From Azoarcus sp. (GTDB lineage: Bacteria; Pseudomonadota; Gammaproteobacteria; Burkholderiales; Rhodocyclaceae), in contig JAIRLA010000116.1 in NCBI GenBank assembly GCA_031259795.1, positions 1 through 7,271 of the forward strand: a stretch of 7,271 nt of DNA, given 5' to 3'. Made by a program: the position numbers and the translations under genes. Below, one piece after another: positions 1 to 5,653 of the stretch (position 1 is the stretch's first letter; every line of letters starts with the position of its first letter). Under the pieces are notes generated by a model, which was given only the letters and a program-made list of their open reading frames with translations, did not search any database and was not told where the DNA came from.

Positions 1-25
1 TTGGAATGGATTTTTATTTTCCCCG

Positions 26-47
26 TTGCCGGAACAAAATCCGGCAA
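26..47. repeat. Perfect inverted repeat, 8-bp arms, upstream of first gene
   Basis: TTGCCGGA (26-33) is followed by a six-base loop and its exact reverse complement TCCGGCAA (40-47). Neither side has a run of T after the stem, so an ordinary intrinsic terminator is not supported in either direction. A T-rich stretch lies just before it (11-20). It could be the remains of a terminator for a gene left of the window, an operator, or an RNA hairpin in the leader of the first gene. The symmetry is certain; the role is unknown. Confidence 0.4.
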
Positions 48-75
48 AAATGGTCGGAGCAATGTATGTATTGAT

Positions 76-93
76 ACGTGACGAGCGTCACGT
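76..93. promoter_or_regulatory. 18-bp palindromic candidate operator
   Basis: ACGTGACG (76-83) and CGTCACGT (86-93) are perfect inverted arms separated by two bases. An 18-bp dyad of this shape is typical of sites bound by homodimeric transcription factors. It lies about 93 bases before the start codon of the gene at 186 and directly after a TTGATA hexamer (71-76) that could act as a -35 element, but no good -10 box follows at the proper distance. I do not recognise the regulator. The dyad is seen directly; operator function is inference. Confidence 0.35.
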
Positions 94-185
94 CGTCGCG
101 TATAGTAGTAAAAAGCAAACGCGGCAGAGTACGCTTGTTCCGCGCCTGTTTTGGACTTTTCTATTAACAGTCAGGACGTCAAATC

Positions 186-755
186 ATGAAAGAAGAGCTA
201 CGTTACTCGATCGTCTTCGACGGCCAAACGCTGACGGGTATTCCAGAAAAGACCGTCAAGTCCAATCTTGCCGCTTTATGCGTAGAAGAAGGCTTGCGAC
301 CGGACGATTTGTTCAGCGGCGATACTTTTACGTTGAGGCGCGATCTTTCCGGGGAAGATGCGGATCGCATTGCCCATGACCTGCTTCTGGCTGGCGCGGT
401 TGTCCGCAAGGAGCGTTACACGGCGGAGAAACAGCCCATTCTCCAATTCCCCGAGCTGATATTCACGGAAGAAGCGGCCCCGGACGGACTCGCCGCCGCC
501 GCGCCCGGCCAGAAAGCGCCGCCGCCGTCCTATTCCCGTCTCCAGAACCTGCTCCAGGCGGACACGGTTCCCCGCGGCGTGGTGCGCGACATACTGGAAG
601 ATTCCGGCGGCGAGCCGGCCGAGCTGAAGATCGTGGAGGAAGAACCGCCGGTTTTCGACGAGGCCGCCGCGACCGCCAGCAATTGGGATAGCCCGAATGG
701 GTTCTGGAAGAACTCGCCCGCGGGCGCTTCGGCCTGGGGAGAATCGGAGCGCTGA
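186..755 (+). CDS. Conserved hypothetical protein, 189 aa, with N-terminal small alpha/beta-type domain
   Basis: Function is unknown. The protein has no signal peptide and no membrane segment, so it is probably cytoplasmic. Residues about 5-76 look like one compact domain: a strand-like start (YSIVFDGQTL), a helix, then FSGDTFTLRRDL (43-54), a second helix, and LLLAGAVVRKE (66-76). From memory this resembles an N-terminal module of several uncharacterised proteobacterial proteins, with an F-[SD]-G / LF-SG pattern and a closing AGA-x-x-R; I cannot confirm that here. From about residue 77 the chain is rich in Ala, Pro, Glu and Ser and is probably disordered. The ATG at 186 has an AGGA ribosome site at 173-176, nine bases upstream, which supports this start. 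It is apparently a single-gene unit, closed by the terminator at 834-867. That it is a gene is likely; a biochemical role cannot be assigned. Confidence 0.8.
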   Translation: MKEELRYSIVFDGQTLTGIPEKTVKSNLAALCVEEGLRPDDLFSGDTFTLRRDLSGEDADRIAHDLLLAGAVVRKERYTAEKQPILQFPELIFTEEAAPDGLAAAAPGQKAPPPSYSRLQNLLQADTVPRGVVRDILEDSGGEPAELKIVEEEPPVFDEAAATASNWDSPNGFWKNSPAGASAWGESER

Positions 756-833
756 ACCGGGTGCGCGATCCGGGCAAGCGGCAGGCATGGAATATCCCTT
801 TCCGTTGGCCGCAGCCTGAATCGCGCTTTCGAG

Positions 834-867
834 AAAAATAACGCGGCGCGCGCCGCGTTATTTTTTT
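834..867 (+). terminator. Strong rho-independent terminator, probably bidirectional
   Basis: Bases 834-865 form a perfect 32-base palindrome centred between 849 and 850. It has a GC-rich core (CGCGGCGCGCGCCGCG), flanking AAAAATAA/TTATTTTT arms and a run of seven T (861-867). The A-run on the left becomes a T-run on the other strand, so it could stop transcription both ways. It lies 79 bases after the stop codon of the 189-aa gene and separates that gene from the rest of the window. Confidence 0.9.
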
Positions 868-1373
868 CGGATGACGTTTTTTTCGGGCGGCGTATTCCAT
901 ATGTAAACAGACAAAGACTGGAATCCGGTATTGCACGCACGGGCGAAAATCGGCTCTGGCGCAAACACAAACATATCGCAACATGTATTGCGTGAAATCG
1001 CCAGACACAAATCCGATTTTGCTGTGTAGAGTACGGATTCGAGGAAAACGCCGATGTGGCCGCCGCAATCAGCGCCCTGGCGGGACGCCGCGCGGCAACC
1101 CGCGAAAAGGGCGGGCGCGGCCAGCGCCGCCCGGTGAAGCGGGAACTTGCCGAAGCGGATTCCATCGTCTCCGCCGCAGTAATCCTCCGCCTCCAAGCGG
1201 GGGAAGATATCAACCTTGTTCCAATCAGCACGATGACCGCCACGCCTGACCCCGCCCCGCCGCAACAGCAACAACATCGCCGCCATCGCCGCCGCGACCA
1301 TCACCACGGCGCGCAAGAACAGGGCCGCTCCGAACAAAACAAGCCCGCGCCGGGCCGTCCCCAAGGCCGCCCC
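868..1373. other. About 500-base stretch without a confident gene; partly coding-like in the frame of the next gene
   Basis: The first part (about 868-1025) is visibly poorer in GC than its surroundings and looks intergenic. It holds a near-palindrome CGCAACATGTATTGCG (977-992). From 996 the + strand is open in frame with the BPSS1780 gene. A GTG at 1056 has a good ribosome site, GAGGA (1041-1045), and could extend that protein by 106 residues. The extension begins reasonably (AEADSIVSAAVILRLQAGED) but becomes a low-complexity Gln/His/Arg/Pro stretch (about 1260-1373). The same bases read on the minus strand give a hydrophobic stretch, and third-position GC is similar for both readings, so composition does not decide. 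I see no RNA gene or known family here. Confidence 0.5.
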
Positions 1374-2378
1374 ATGAAAATCCGGCGCGTCCCCATGCGA
1401 CACGGGTGGTATTGGCTGATCGAAGGTTTTGCCCTGTGGGTGCGCAATCCCGCTTTTCTCAGCTACCTCACCTTTGGCTGCATCCTCGCCATGCTGGCGA
1501 TGGCGCTCCTGCCCACGGCGGGCGAAGCCCTCTGTACCTTGTTGATGCCGTGCCTGACGCTGGGGGTCTACAACGGTTGCCGCGCCATCGACCGCCGCCG
1601 CAAGCTCACGCCGGGACTTCTTTTTTCCGGCTTTCGCCGGCGTTCCTTCAACCTGCTGATCGCCGGGGGCGGCTTCTTTGCCGCCATGAAGGGGGTGTCG
1701 CTGGCCACCACGCTGATCGACGGCGGCGTCCTGTGGCAGTTCCTCGAATACGGCGAACTGGACGAAACCGCCCTCGACAAGCCCGCTTTCCGCCAGGCCG
1801 CGCTCGCGCTCGCCGCCCTGCTCGCGCCCTCCTTGATGGCGTACTGGTTCATCCCGCAACTCGTCGGGTGGTGGCGGCTGTCCGTCCCCAAGGCCCTGCT
1901 CGTCAGTTTCATGGCCTGCGCGCGCAACTGGCCGACTTTCGCCGCTTACCTGTGCATCATTCTTTTTGGCCTGGTGCTGGTGGTCTTCGTCATCGGACTT
2001 TTCGATTTCATACTGCCCGGCCTCGGCGCGCTGATGCGCGCCGCTTTCCTGCTGCTGGGGCTTCCGACGTTGTTTGCGAGCTTTTATATTTCGTCGCGCG
2101 ACATCTTCGGGCTGCCCTACAGCAAGAAGCGGCGGCCGAAAGAGCCTGCGAAGAGCATGGCCGCGGAAGCCGCGAGACAAAAATCGACGACAGGTCTCCC
2201 GCCGCCGGGCAAGACTGGCGGACGCTCCGCCGAATCCGCGAAACAGCGGGTGATGGCAAGGGAAAGCATGAAGAAAACTCCTCTGGGAGAAACCGCGAAA
2301 CCCCTGAGGGATGCCGCGAAACCCAGGGCAATAAGAAAAGAACCCGTGAAAAATGCCCCCCCGAAGCCGGAAAAATGA
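1374..2378 (+). CDS. BPSS1780 family multi-pass membrane protein
   Basis: A 334-aa inner-membrane protein of the betaproteobacterial BPSS1780 family, whose function is unknown. The N-terminus MKIRRVPMRHGWYWLIEGF followed by an RNP motif is typical of the family and fixes the start at ATG 1374, with AAGG (1363-1366) as ribosome site. Hydrophobic segments lie at about residues 28-47, 50-70, 92-115, 142-163, 190-211 and 217-238, giving roughly six membrane passes. CARNWPTFAAYL (182-193) matches the family pattern of an Arg-Asn-Trp just before a membrane helix. After residue 250 there is an 84-residue tail that is strongly basic and rich in Lys, Arg, Pro and Ala, with the echo TAKPLRD/AAKPRA. It is likely disordered and cytoplasmic and is longer than I would expect for the family. 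A longer form from GTG 1056 is possible but less likely. It sits where nadD is often found before rsfS. The family call is fairly sure; the role is unknown. Confidence 0.85.
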   Translation: MKIRRVPMRHGWYWLIEGFALWVRNPAFLSYLTFGCILAMLAMALLPTAGEALCTLLMPCLTLGVYNGCRAIDRRRKLTPGLLFSGFRRRSFNLLIAGGGFFAAMKGVSLATTLIDGGVLWQFLEYGELDETALDKPAFRQAALALAALLAPSLMAYWFIPQLVGWWRLSVPKALLVSFMACARNWPTFAAYLCIILFGLVLVVFVIGLFDFILPGLGALMRAAFLLLGLPTLFASFYISSRDIFGLPYSKKRRPKEPAKSMAAEAARQKSTTGLPPPGKTGGRSAESAKQRVMARESMKKTPLGETAKPLRDAAKPRAIRKEPVKNAPPKPEK

Positions 2379-2415
2379 ACCGTCCATTTGTCGCATGCCG
2401 TCATTGTCGACTATA

Positions 2416-2444
2416 TTGACCGTGGCATTTATTGACTCCATCAT
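2416..2444 (+). promoter_or_regulatory. Weak candidate sigma-70 promoter for the rsfS cluster
   Basis: TTGACC (2416-2421) is a five-of-six match to the -35 consensus. A 17-base spacer leads to CATCAT (2439-2444), a four-of-six match to the -10 consensus. Transcription would then start near 2451, just before the CRISPR-like unit, giving a leader of more than 100 bases before rsfS. This is the best-placed candidate in the gap, but the -10 is poor and the call is tentative. Confidence 0.25.
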
Positions 2445-2457
2445 TCCCCATTCGTTT

Positions 2458-2486
2458 GTTTCAATCCACGCCCGTGACCGGGCGAC
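2458..2486 (-). repeat. Solitary CRISPR-repeat-like unit (29 bp)
   Basis: The + strand begins GTTTCAATCCACGCC and ends CCGGGCGAC. On the minus strand, the usual crRNA orientation, it starts GTCGCCCGG and ends CGTGGATTGAAAC, the classic 3' end of subtype I-C-like repeats. It contains a perfect 6-bp stem, CGCCCG (2469-2474) with CGGGCG (2479-2484), around the loop TGAC. Typical I-C repeats are about 32 bp, so this one is slightly shorter. Only one copy is seen in the window: there is no array, leader or cas gene. It may be an array remnant, a dispersed repeat derived from CRISPR, or a regulatory hairpin in the rsfS leader. The similarity is strong; CRISPR function is not supported. Confidence 0.55.
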
Positions 2487-2525
2487 AACGCGCGGAAGAG
2501 GTTACGCCCCTCCCGCGCTCGACTA

Positions 2526-2541
2526 TCCCCCTGAAGGGGGA
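2526..2541 (+). repeat. GC-rich hairpin in the rsfS leader
   Basis: TCCCCC (2526-2531), loop TGAA, then GGGGGA (2536-2541) form a perfect 6-bp stem. The right arm, extended to GGGAGG (2538-2543), can instead pair with CCTCCC (2509-2514), so two exclusive folds are possible. It lies 25 bases before the rsfS start codon and no T-run follows, so it is not a clear terminator. Together with the CRISPR-like unit it makes this short gap unusually structured. It may be part of a dispersed palindromic repeat or a translation-control element; neither is shown. Confidence 0.4.
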
Positions 2542-2566
2542 GGTTTCCAACCGGAATCAGTTTTTG

Positions 2567-2926
2567 ATGAATACCCCCAGCCTGGAAAGACTCGTCGTCA
2601 CCGCTCTCGAAGACGTCAAGGCGCGCGACATCGCAATCATCGACACCACTCTCCTCAGCTCGCAGTTCGAGCGCATCATCGTCGCCAGCGGCGACTCGGG
2701 CCGGCAGACGCGGGCGCTGGCGCACAATGTGCTCGACCGGGTGCGCGCGGCGGGCGGCAAGGTGCTCGGCATCGAAGGCGAGGACAACGGCGAATGGGTG
2801 CTGGTGGATTTGGGCGACATCGTGGTGCACGTCATGCAACCGGCCATCCGCAGCTACTACCGGCTCGAAGAACTCTGGAACGCGCACCGCGCCGCCAAAC
2901 CCCTGGCCCAAGGCGCGGGAGCCTGA
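2567..2926 (+). CDS. rsfS: Ribosomal silencing factor RsfS (Iojap/DUF143 family)
   Basis: RsfS binds protein uL14 of the 50S subunit and blocks joining with 30S, lowering translation when nutrients are scarce. The 119-aa product shows the whole family pattern: helix [21 protein letters not shown] (6-26), [19 protein letters not shown], then [20 protein letters not shown] and an [10 protein letters not shown] end. E. coli RsfS is about 105 aa; the excess is a short tail. ATG 2567 is chosen because the family begins a few residues before LERL. The ribosome site is weak (GGAA, 2553-2556), and a TTG directly before the ATG is an alternative. A longer reading from 2432 would translate the CRISPR-like unit and the hairpin and is rejected. 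The stop codon is one base from the rlmH start, so the two are surely co-translated. nadD, the usual upstream partner, is not present here. Confidence 0.95.
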   Translation: MNTPSLERLVVTALEDVKARDIAIIDTTLLSSQFERIIVASGDSGRQTRALAHNVLDRVRAAGGKVLGIEGEDNGEWVLVDLGDIVVHVMQPAIRSYYRLEELWNAHRAAKPLAQGAGA

Positions 2927-2927
2927 A

Positions 2928-3398
2928 TTGAAGCTCATCGTCGTCGCCGTCGGTCATCGCATGCCCGCATGGGTGGAAGCCGGCTTCGACGAATTCGCCC
3001 GCCGCATGCCGCGCGAACTGCCGCTCGAACTGATCGAAGTCAAGGCCGAAGCGCGCGCCGCGAGCAAGGCTGCGGCAAACATGATGGCCGCCGAAGCCGC
3101 CCGCATCGAAGCCGCCCTGCCGCCGCGCTGCCGCCGGGTCGTCCTCGACGAACACGGCGACGATCTCACCAGCATGGCGCTCGCCCGCCGCCTGGAAGAC
3201 TGGCAACGCGGCGGCGAGGACATCGCCCTCATCGCCGGCGGCCCCGACGGTCTCGCTCCGGCGCTCAAGGCGAGCGCGCACGAGTCGATCCGGCTCTCCA
3301 GCCTCACCCTCCCCCATGCCCTGATCCGGCCATTGCTGGCCGAAGCGCTGTACCGGGCATGGAGCATCACCCGCCATCATCCTTATCATCGCGAGTGA
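2928..3398 (+). CDS. rlmH: 23S rRNA (pseudouridine(1915)-N3)-methyltransferase RlmH
   Basis: This SPOUT-class enzyme uses S-adenosylmethionine to methylate N3 of pseudouridine 1915 in helix 69 of 23S rRNA, on assembled 70S ribosomes. The 156-aa product is full length (E. coli 155 aa). Visible marks are the N-terminal strand [25 protein letters not shown] (73-82), the SAM-binding loop IAGGPDGL (102-109) and the C-terminal trefoil-knot segment [15 protein letters not shown] (142-156), nearly identical to the E. coli end. The start is a TTG at 2928, one base after the rsfS stop. It is preferred because the following KLIVVAVG is the conserved N-terminus and GGGAG (2917-2921) is a good ribosome site. 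The non-ATG start and the near-overlap suggest that its output depends on translation of rsfS. The active form in the family is a homodimer. Confidence 0.96.
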   Translation: MKLIVVAVGHRMPAWVEAGFDEFARRMPRELPLELIEVKAEARAASKAAANMMAAEAARIEAALPPRCRRVVLDEHGDDLTSMALARRLEDWQRGGEDIALIAGGPDGLAPALKASAHESIRLSSLTLPHALIRPLLAEALYRAWSITRHHPYHRE

Positions 3399-3410
3399 GG
3401 CGAGCTTCCC

Positions 3411-4040
3411 ATGTCCGCGTCCGCCCCCGACCATCGCTACATCTACCTCGCATCGAACAGCCCGCGCCGCCGCGATCTCCTGCACCAGATCGGCGTGGAT
3501 TTCGATGTGCTCACCTTCCGCAGCGGCGAGCGCGGCGTGGATGCCGACGTCGACGAAACGCCGGAACCGCGCGAGAACGCCAGGCGCTACGTCGAACGCA
3601 TGGCCCTCACCAAAGCTTCCGCGGGCGTGCGCCGCCTGTTCTGGCGCAAATTGCCGCGCTGGCCCGTGCTCGCGGCGGACACCGCCATCGAACTCGATGG
3701 CGCCATCATCGGCAAACCCGCCAGCGCCGAGGATGCCCGCGCCATCCTGCAACGTCTCTCGGGACGCGACCACCGCGTGCTGACCGCGGTCGCGGTCAGT
3801 GACGGCGAGCGTACCCGCTCCTGCCTGTCCATGAGCGACGTGCATTTCCGCCAGCTCTCCGAACAGGACATCTTTCGCTACATCGCCACCGGCGAACCCA
3901 TGGACAAAGCCGGCGCCTACGGAATACAGGGCCACGCCGCCGCCTTCGTCTCGGAGATCCGCGGCAGCTACTCCGGGATCATGGGCCTGCCGCTGTTCGA
4001 GACCGCCGCCCTGCTGGAAGTATTTGGCTACCCACTGTAA
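3411..4040 (+). CDS. maf: Maf family nucleoside triphosphate pyrophosphatase (probable dTTP/UTP type, YhdE-like)
   Basis: Maf proteins hydrolyse certain or modified nucleoside triphosphates to the monophosphate and pyrophosphate, acting as house-cleaning enzymes and possibly as septation inhibitors. The 209-aa product has ASNSPRR (14-20, phosphate loop), a conserved Lys in ERMALTKA (K68), catalytic Asp in LAADT (D90), GKP (101-103), SGRDHRVLTAV (117-127) and DKAGAYGIQG (165-174), followed by IRGSYSGIMGLPL. The last two blocks fit the dTTP/UTP-cleaving YhdE group better than the m7GTP-cleaving YceF group; this subgroup call is inference. A short insert before the catalytic Asp (about 73-84, RRLFWRKLPRWP) makes the protein slightly longer than YhdE (197 aa). 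It begins 12 bases after rlmH with GAGG (3397-3400) as ribosome site, and is co-transcribed with it. Confidence 0.95.
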   Translation: MSASAPDHRYIYLASNSPRRRDLLHQIGVDFDVLTFRSGERGVDADVDETPEPRENARRYVERMALTKASAGVRRLFWRKLPRWPVLAADTAIELDGAIIGKPASAEDARAILQRLSGRDHRVLTAVAVSDGERTRSCLSMSDVHFRQLSEQDIFRYIATGEPMDKAGAYGIQGHAAAFVSEIRGSYSGIMGLPLFETAALLEVFGYPL

Positions 4041-4100
4041 TCTTCGGTCTTTCGATCTCCGGCGCGGGACTTTTCCCCGTCCGCGCGGTTCCGATGGGCC

Positions 4101-4138
4101 ATACGCAATGACGGCCGCTGTTGCCCGCCATTGCGTAT
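4101..4138 (+). promoter_or_regulatory. Inverted repeat with 10-bp arms in front of rng (terminator or leader hairpin)
   Basis: ATACGCAATG (4101-4110) and CATTGCGTAT (4129-4138) are perfect inverted arms. Beyond one mismatch, three more pairs (4112-4114 with 4125-4127) extend the stem, leaving a loop of about ten bases. The stem ends 21 bases before the rng start codon and 61 bases after the maf stop begins the gap. The following TATTTCTCATT is only weakly T-rich, so it may be a poor terminator for the rsfS-rlmH-maf unit. Alternatively it is a stem in the rng leader affecting translation or RNase cleavage. The symmetry is seen directly; the role is inference. Confidence 0.5.
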
Positions 4139-4159
4139 TTCTCATTGGAACACATGCTC

Positions 4160-5614
4160 ATGAGTACTGAATTCCTGTTGAACTTCACTCCGCAGGAAGT
4201 GCGGGTCGCCGTCGTCGAACAAGGGGTGGTGCAGGAACTGCACGTCGAACGGCCCGCGAGCCGCGGCATCGTCGGCAACATCTATCTGGGCGCGGTGGTC
4301 AGGGTGCTGCCGGGCATGCAATCGGCCTTCATCGACGTCGGCCTCGAACGCACCGCCTTCCTCCACGTCGCCGATATCTGGAGCGAACGCCAGAACGGCG
4401 AAGCGGCGCGTCCCATCGAGCGCATCCTCGCCGAAGGCCAGAGCATCATGGTGCAAGTGCTCAAGGACCCCATCGGCACCAAAGGCGCGCGGCTATCGAC
4501 GCAAGTCAGCCTGGCGGGCCGCCTGCTGGTGTATCTGCCGCAGGACAAGCACATCGGCATCTCGCAGCGCATCGGCGACGAAAGCGAGCGCGAGCAACTG
4601 CGCGAACGGCTGGGCCGCCTCGTGCCGGAAAAAGAACCGGGCGGCTTCATCGTCCGCACCATGGCGGAGAACGCCACCGATGAAGAACTCACCGGCGACA
4701 TCGCCTATCTGCGCAAACTGTGGCGCGAAATCGTCGCCGCCGCCCAGAACGCCGAAGCCCCCCAATTGCTGTACAACGACCTCAGCCTCGCCCAGCGCGC
4801 CCTGCGCGACCTGGTCAACGACGCGACCACCCGCATCCGCATCGACTCGCGGGAAAATTTCGCCAATCTCCAGAAATTCGCCGCCGAATACACCCCCAAA
4901 GTACTGCCGCTGCTGGAGCATTACGCGGGCGACCGCCCGCTCTTCGAGCTTTACAACGTCGAGGGCGAAATCCAGAAAGCGCTCGCCCGCCGCGTCGACC
5001 TGAAATCCGGCGGCTACCTCATCATCGACCAGACCGAAGCGCTCACCACGGTGGACGTCAACACCGGCGGCTTCGTGGGGGCGCGCAACTTCGACGACAC
5101 CATCTACAAGACCAATCTCGAAGCCACCCAGGCCATTGCCCGCCAACTGCGCCTGCGCAACCTGGGCGGCATCATCATCATCGACTTCATCGACATGGAC
5201 AGCGGCGAACACCGCGACATGGTGCTCGAAGAATTCCGCAAGGCGCTCGCCCACGATCACACCAAGATGAGCATCAGCGGCTTTACCGGCCTCGGTCTCG
5301 TGGAGATGACCCGCAAGCGCACGCGCGAATCGCTCGCCCATCTGCTGTGCGAACCCTGTCCCACCTGCGGCGGACGGGGCGAAGTCAAGACGGCGCGCAC
5401 CGTCGCCTACGAAATCCTGCGCGAAATCCTGCGCGAAGCGCGCCAATTCAACGCCCGCGAATTCCGCATCCTCGCCGGCCCGGAAGTCATCAACCTCTTT
5501 CTCGATGACGAAAGCCAGGCGCTGGCGATGCTCTCGGACTTCATCGACAAGAAAATCTCCTTCCACACCGAAGCAAGCTACACGCAAGAGCAGTTCGACA
5601 TCGTGCTGCTATAG
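4160..5614 (+). CDS. rng: Ribonuclease G (RNase E/G family endoribonuclease)
   Basis: RNase G is a 5'-end-sensing, Mg-dependent endonuclease that cuts single-stranded AU-rich RNA. It matures the 5' end of 16S rRNA and helps decay some mRNAs. The 484-aa product is full length (E. coli 489 aa) and lacks the long C-terminal scaffold of RNase E. The order is: N-terminal strands STEFLLNFTPQEVRVAVVEQ, S1 RNA-binding domain (about 36-125, with GIVGNIYLGAVVRVLPGMQ), 5' sensor region, then the DNase I-like catalytic part with metal ligands D299 (TTVDVNTG) and D342 (IIIDFIDMD). Their 43-residue spacing is the same as D303/D346 of E. coli RNase E. The zinc link is CPTC (C400, C403), and the end EQFDIVLL matches the family. 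ATG 4160 is preferred over ATG 4154 because GGAA (4147-4150) lies nine bases upstream of 4160 and only three from 4154. It follows maf by 119 bases that contain a strong inverted repeat, so it may have its own control. Confidence 0.97.
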   Translation: MSTEFLLNFTPQEVRVAVVEQGVVQELHVERPASRGIVGNIYLGAVVRVLPGMQSAFIDVGLERTAFLHVADIWSERQNGEAARPIERILAEGQSIMVQVLKDPIGTKGARLSTQVSLAGRLLVYLPQDKHIGISQRIGDESEREQLRERLGRLVPEKEPGGFIVRTMAENATDEELTGDIAYLRKLWREIVAAAQNAEAPQLLYNDLSLAQRALRDLVNDATTRIRIDSRENFANLQKFAAEYTPKVLPLLEHYAGDRPLFELYNVEGEIQKALARRVDLKSGGYLIIDQTEALTTVDVNTGGFVGARNFDDTIYKTNLEATQAIARQLRLRNLGGIIIIDFIDMDSGEHRDMVLEEFRKALAHDHTKMSISGFTGLGLVEMTRKRTRESLAHLLCEPCPTCGGRGEVKTARTVAYEILREILREARQFNAREFRILAGPEVINLFLDDESQALAMLSDFIDKKISFHTEASYTQEQFDIVLL

Positions 5615-5653
5615 GACGCGCGCCCCCCCGCGGCGCGATCCGGAGCCAGGCCC

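Noticed and set aside
26..379. 117-codon open frame at the left end overlapping the 189-aa gene
   Set aside because: It has no good ribosome site, its composition is Arg-rich, and it overlaps a better-supported frame with a clear ribosome site.
858..2444. Long 528-codon open frame on the minus strand
   Set aside because: It is the exact antisense of the BPSS1780 gene, is rich in Gly/Arg/Gln/His, runs through the terminator palindrome and matches no family I know. Long antisense frames are usual in GC-rich genes.
2432..2566. N-terminal extension of RsfS from an upstream start, reading FQSTPVTGRQR
   Set aside because: The extra residues are a translation of the CRISPR-like unit and the GC hairpin, and the RsfS family begins at about 2567. 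Such FQSTP/VSIHA peptides are common false products of CRISPR-type repeats.
2458..2566. True CRISPR array
   Set aside because: Only one repeat-like unit is present. GTTTCCAACCGG at 2543 is too different to count as a second copy, and no cas genes are in the window.
2832..4145. 437-codon minus-strand open frame opposite rlmH and maf
   Set aside because: It is antisense to two clearly identified conserved genes and has low-complexity His/Gly/Arg composition.
5410..5433. Tandem direct repeat GAAATCCTGCGC x2 within rng
   Set aside because: It encodes EILREILR, and the E. coli protein has the similar EIMREIVR at this place, so it is explained by a conserved helix.
4493..5587. 364-codon minus-strand open frame opposite rng
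   Set aside because: It is the antisense of the conserved catalytic part of RNase G, with Val/Asp/Phe/Gly-rich content typical of a shadow frame.
5617..5636. CGCGC/GCGCG inverted repeat between rng and the next gene as a terminator
   Set aside because: The arms are only five bases in a very GC-rich stretch and no T-run follows.
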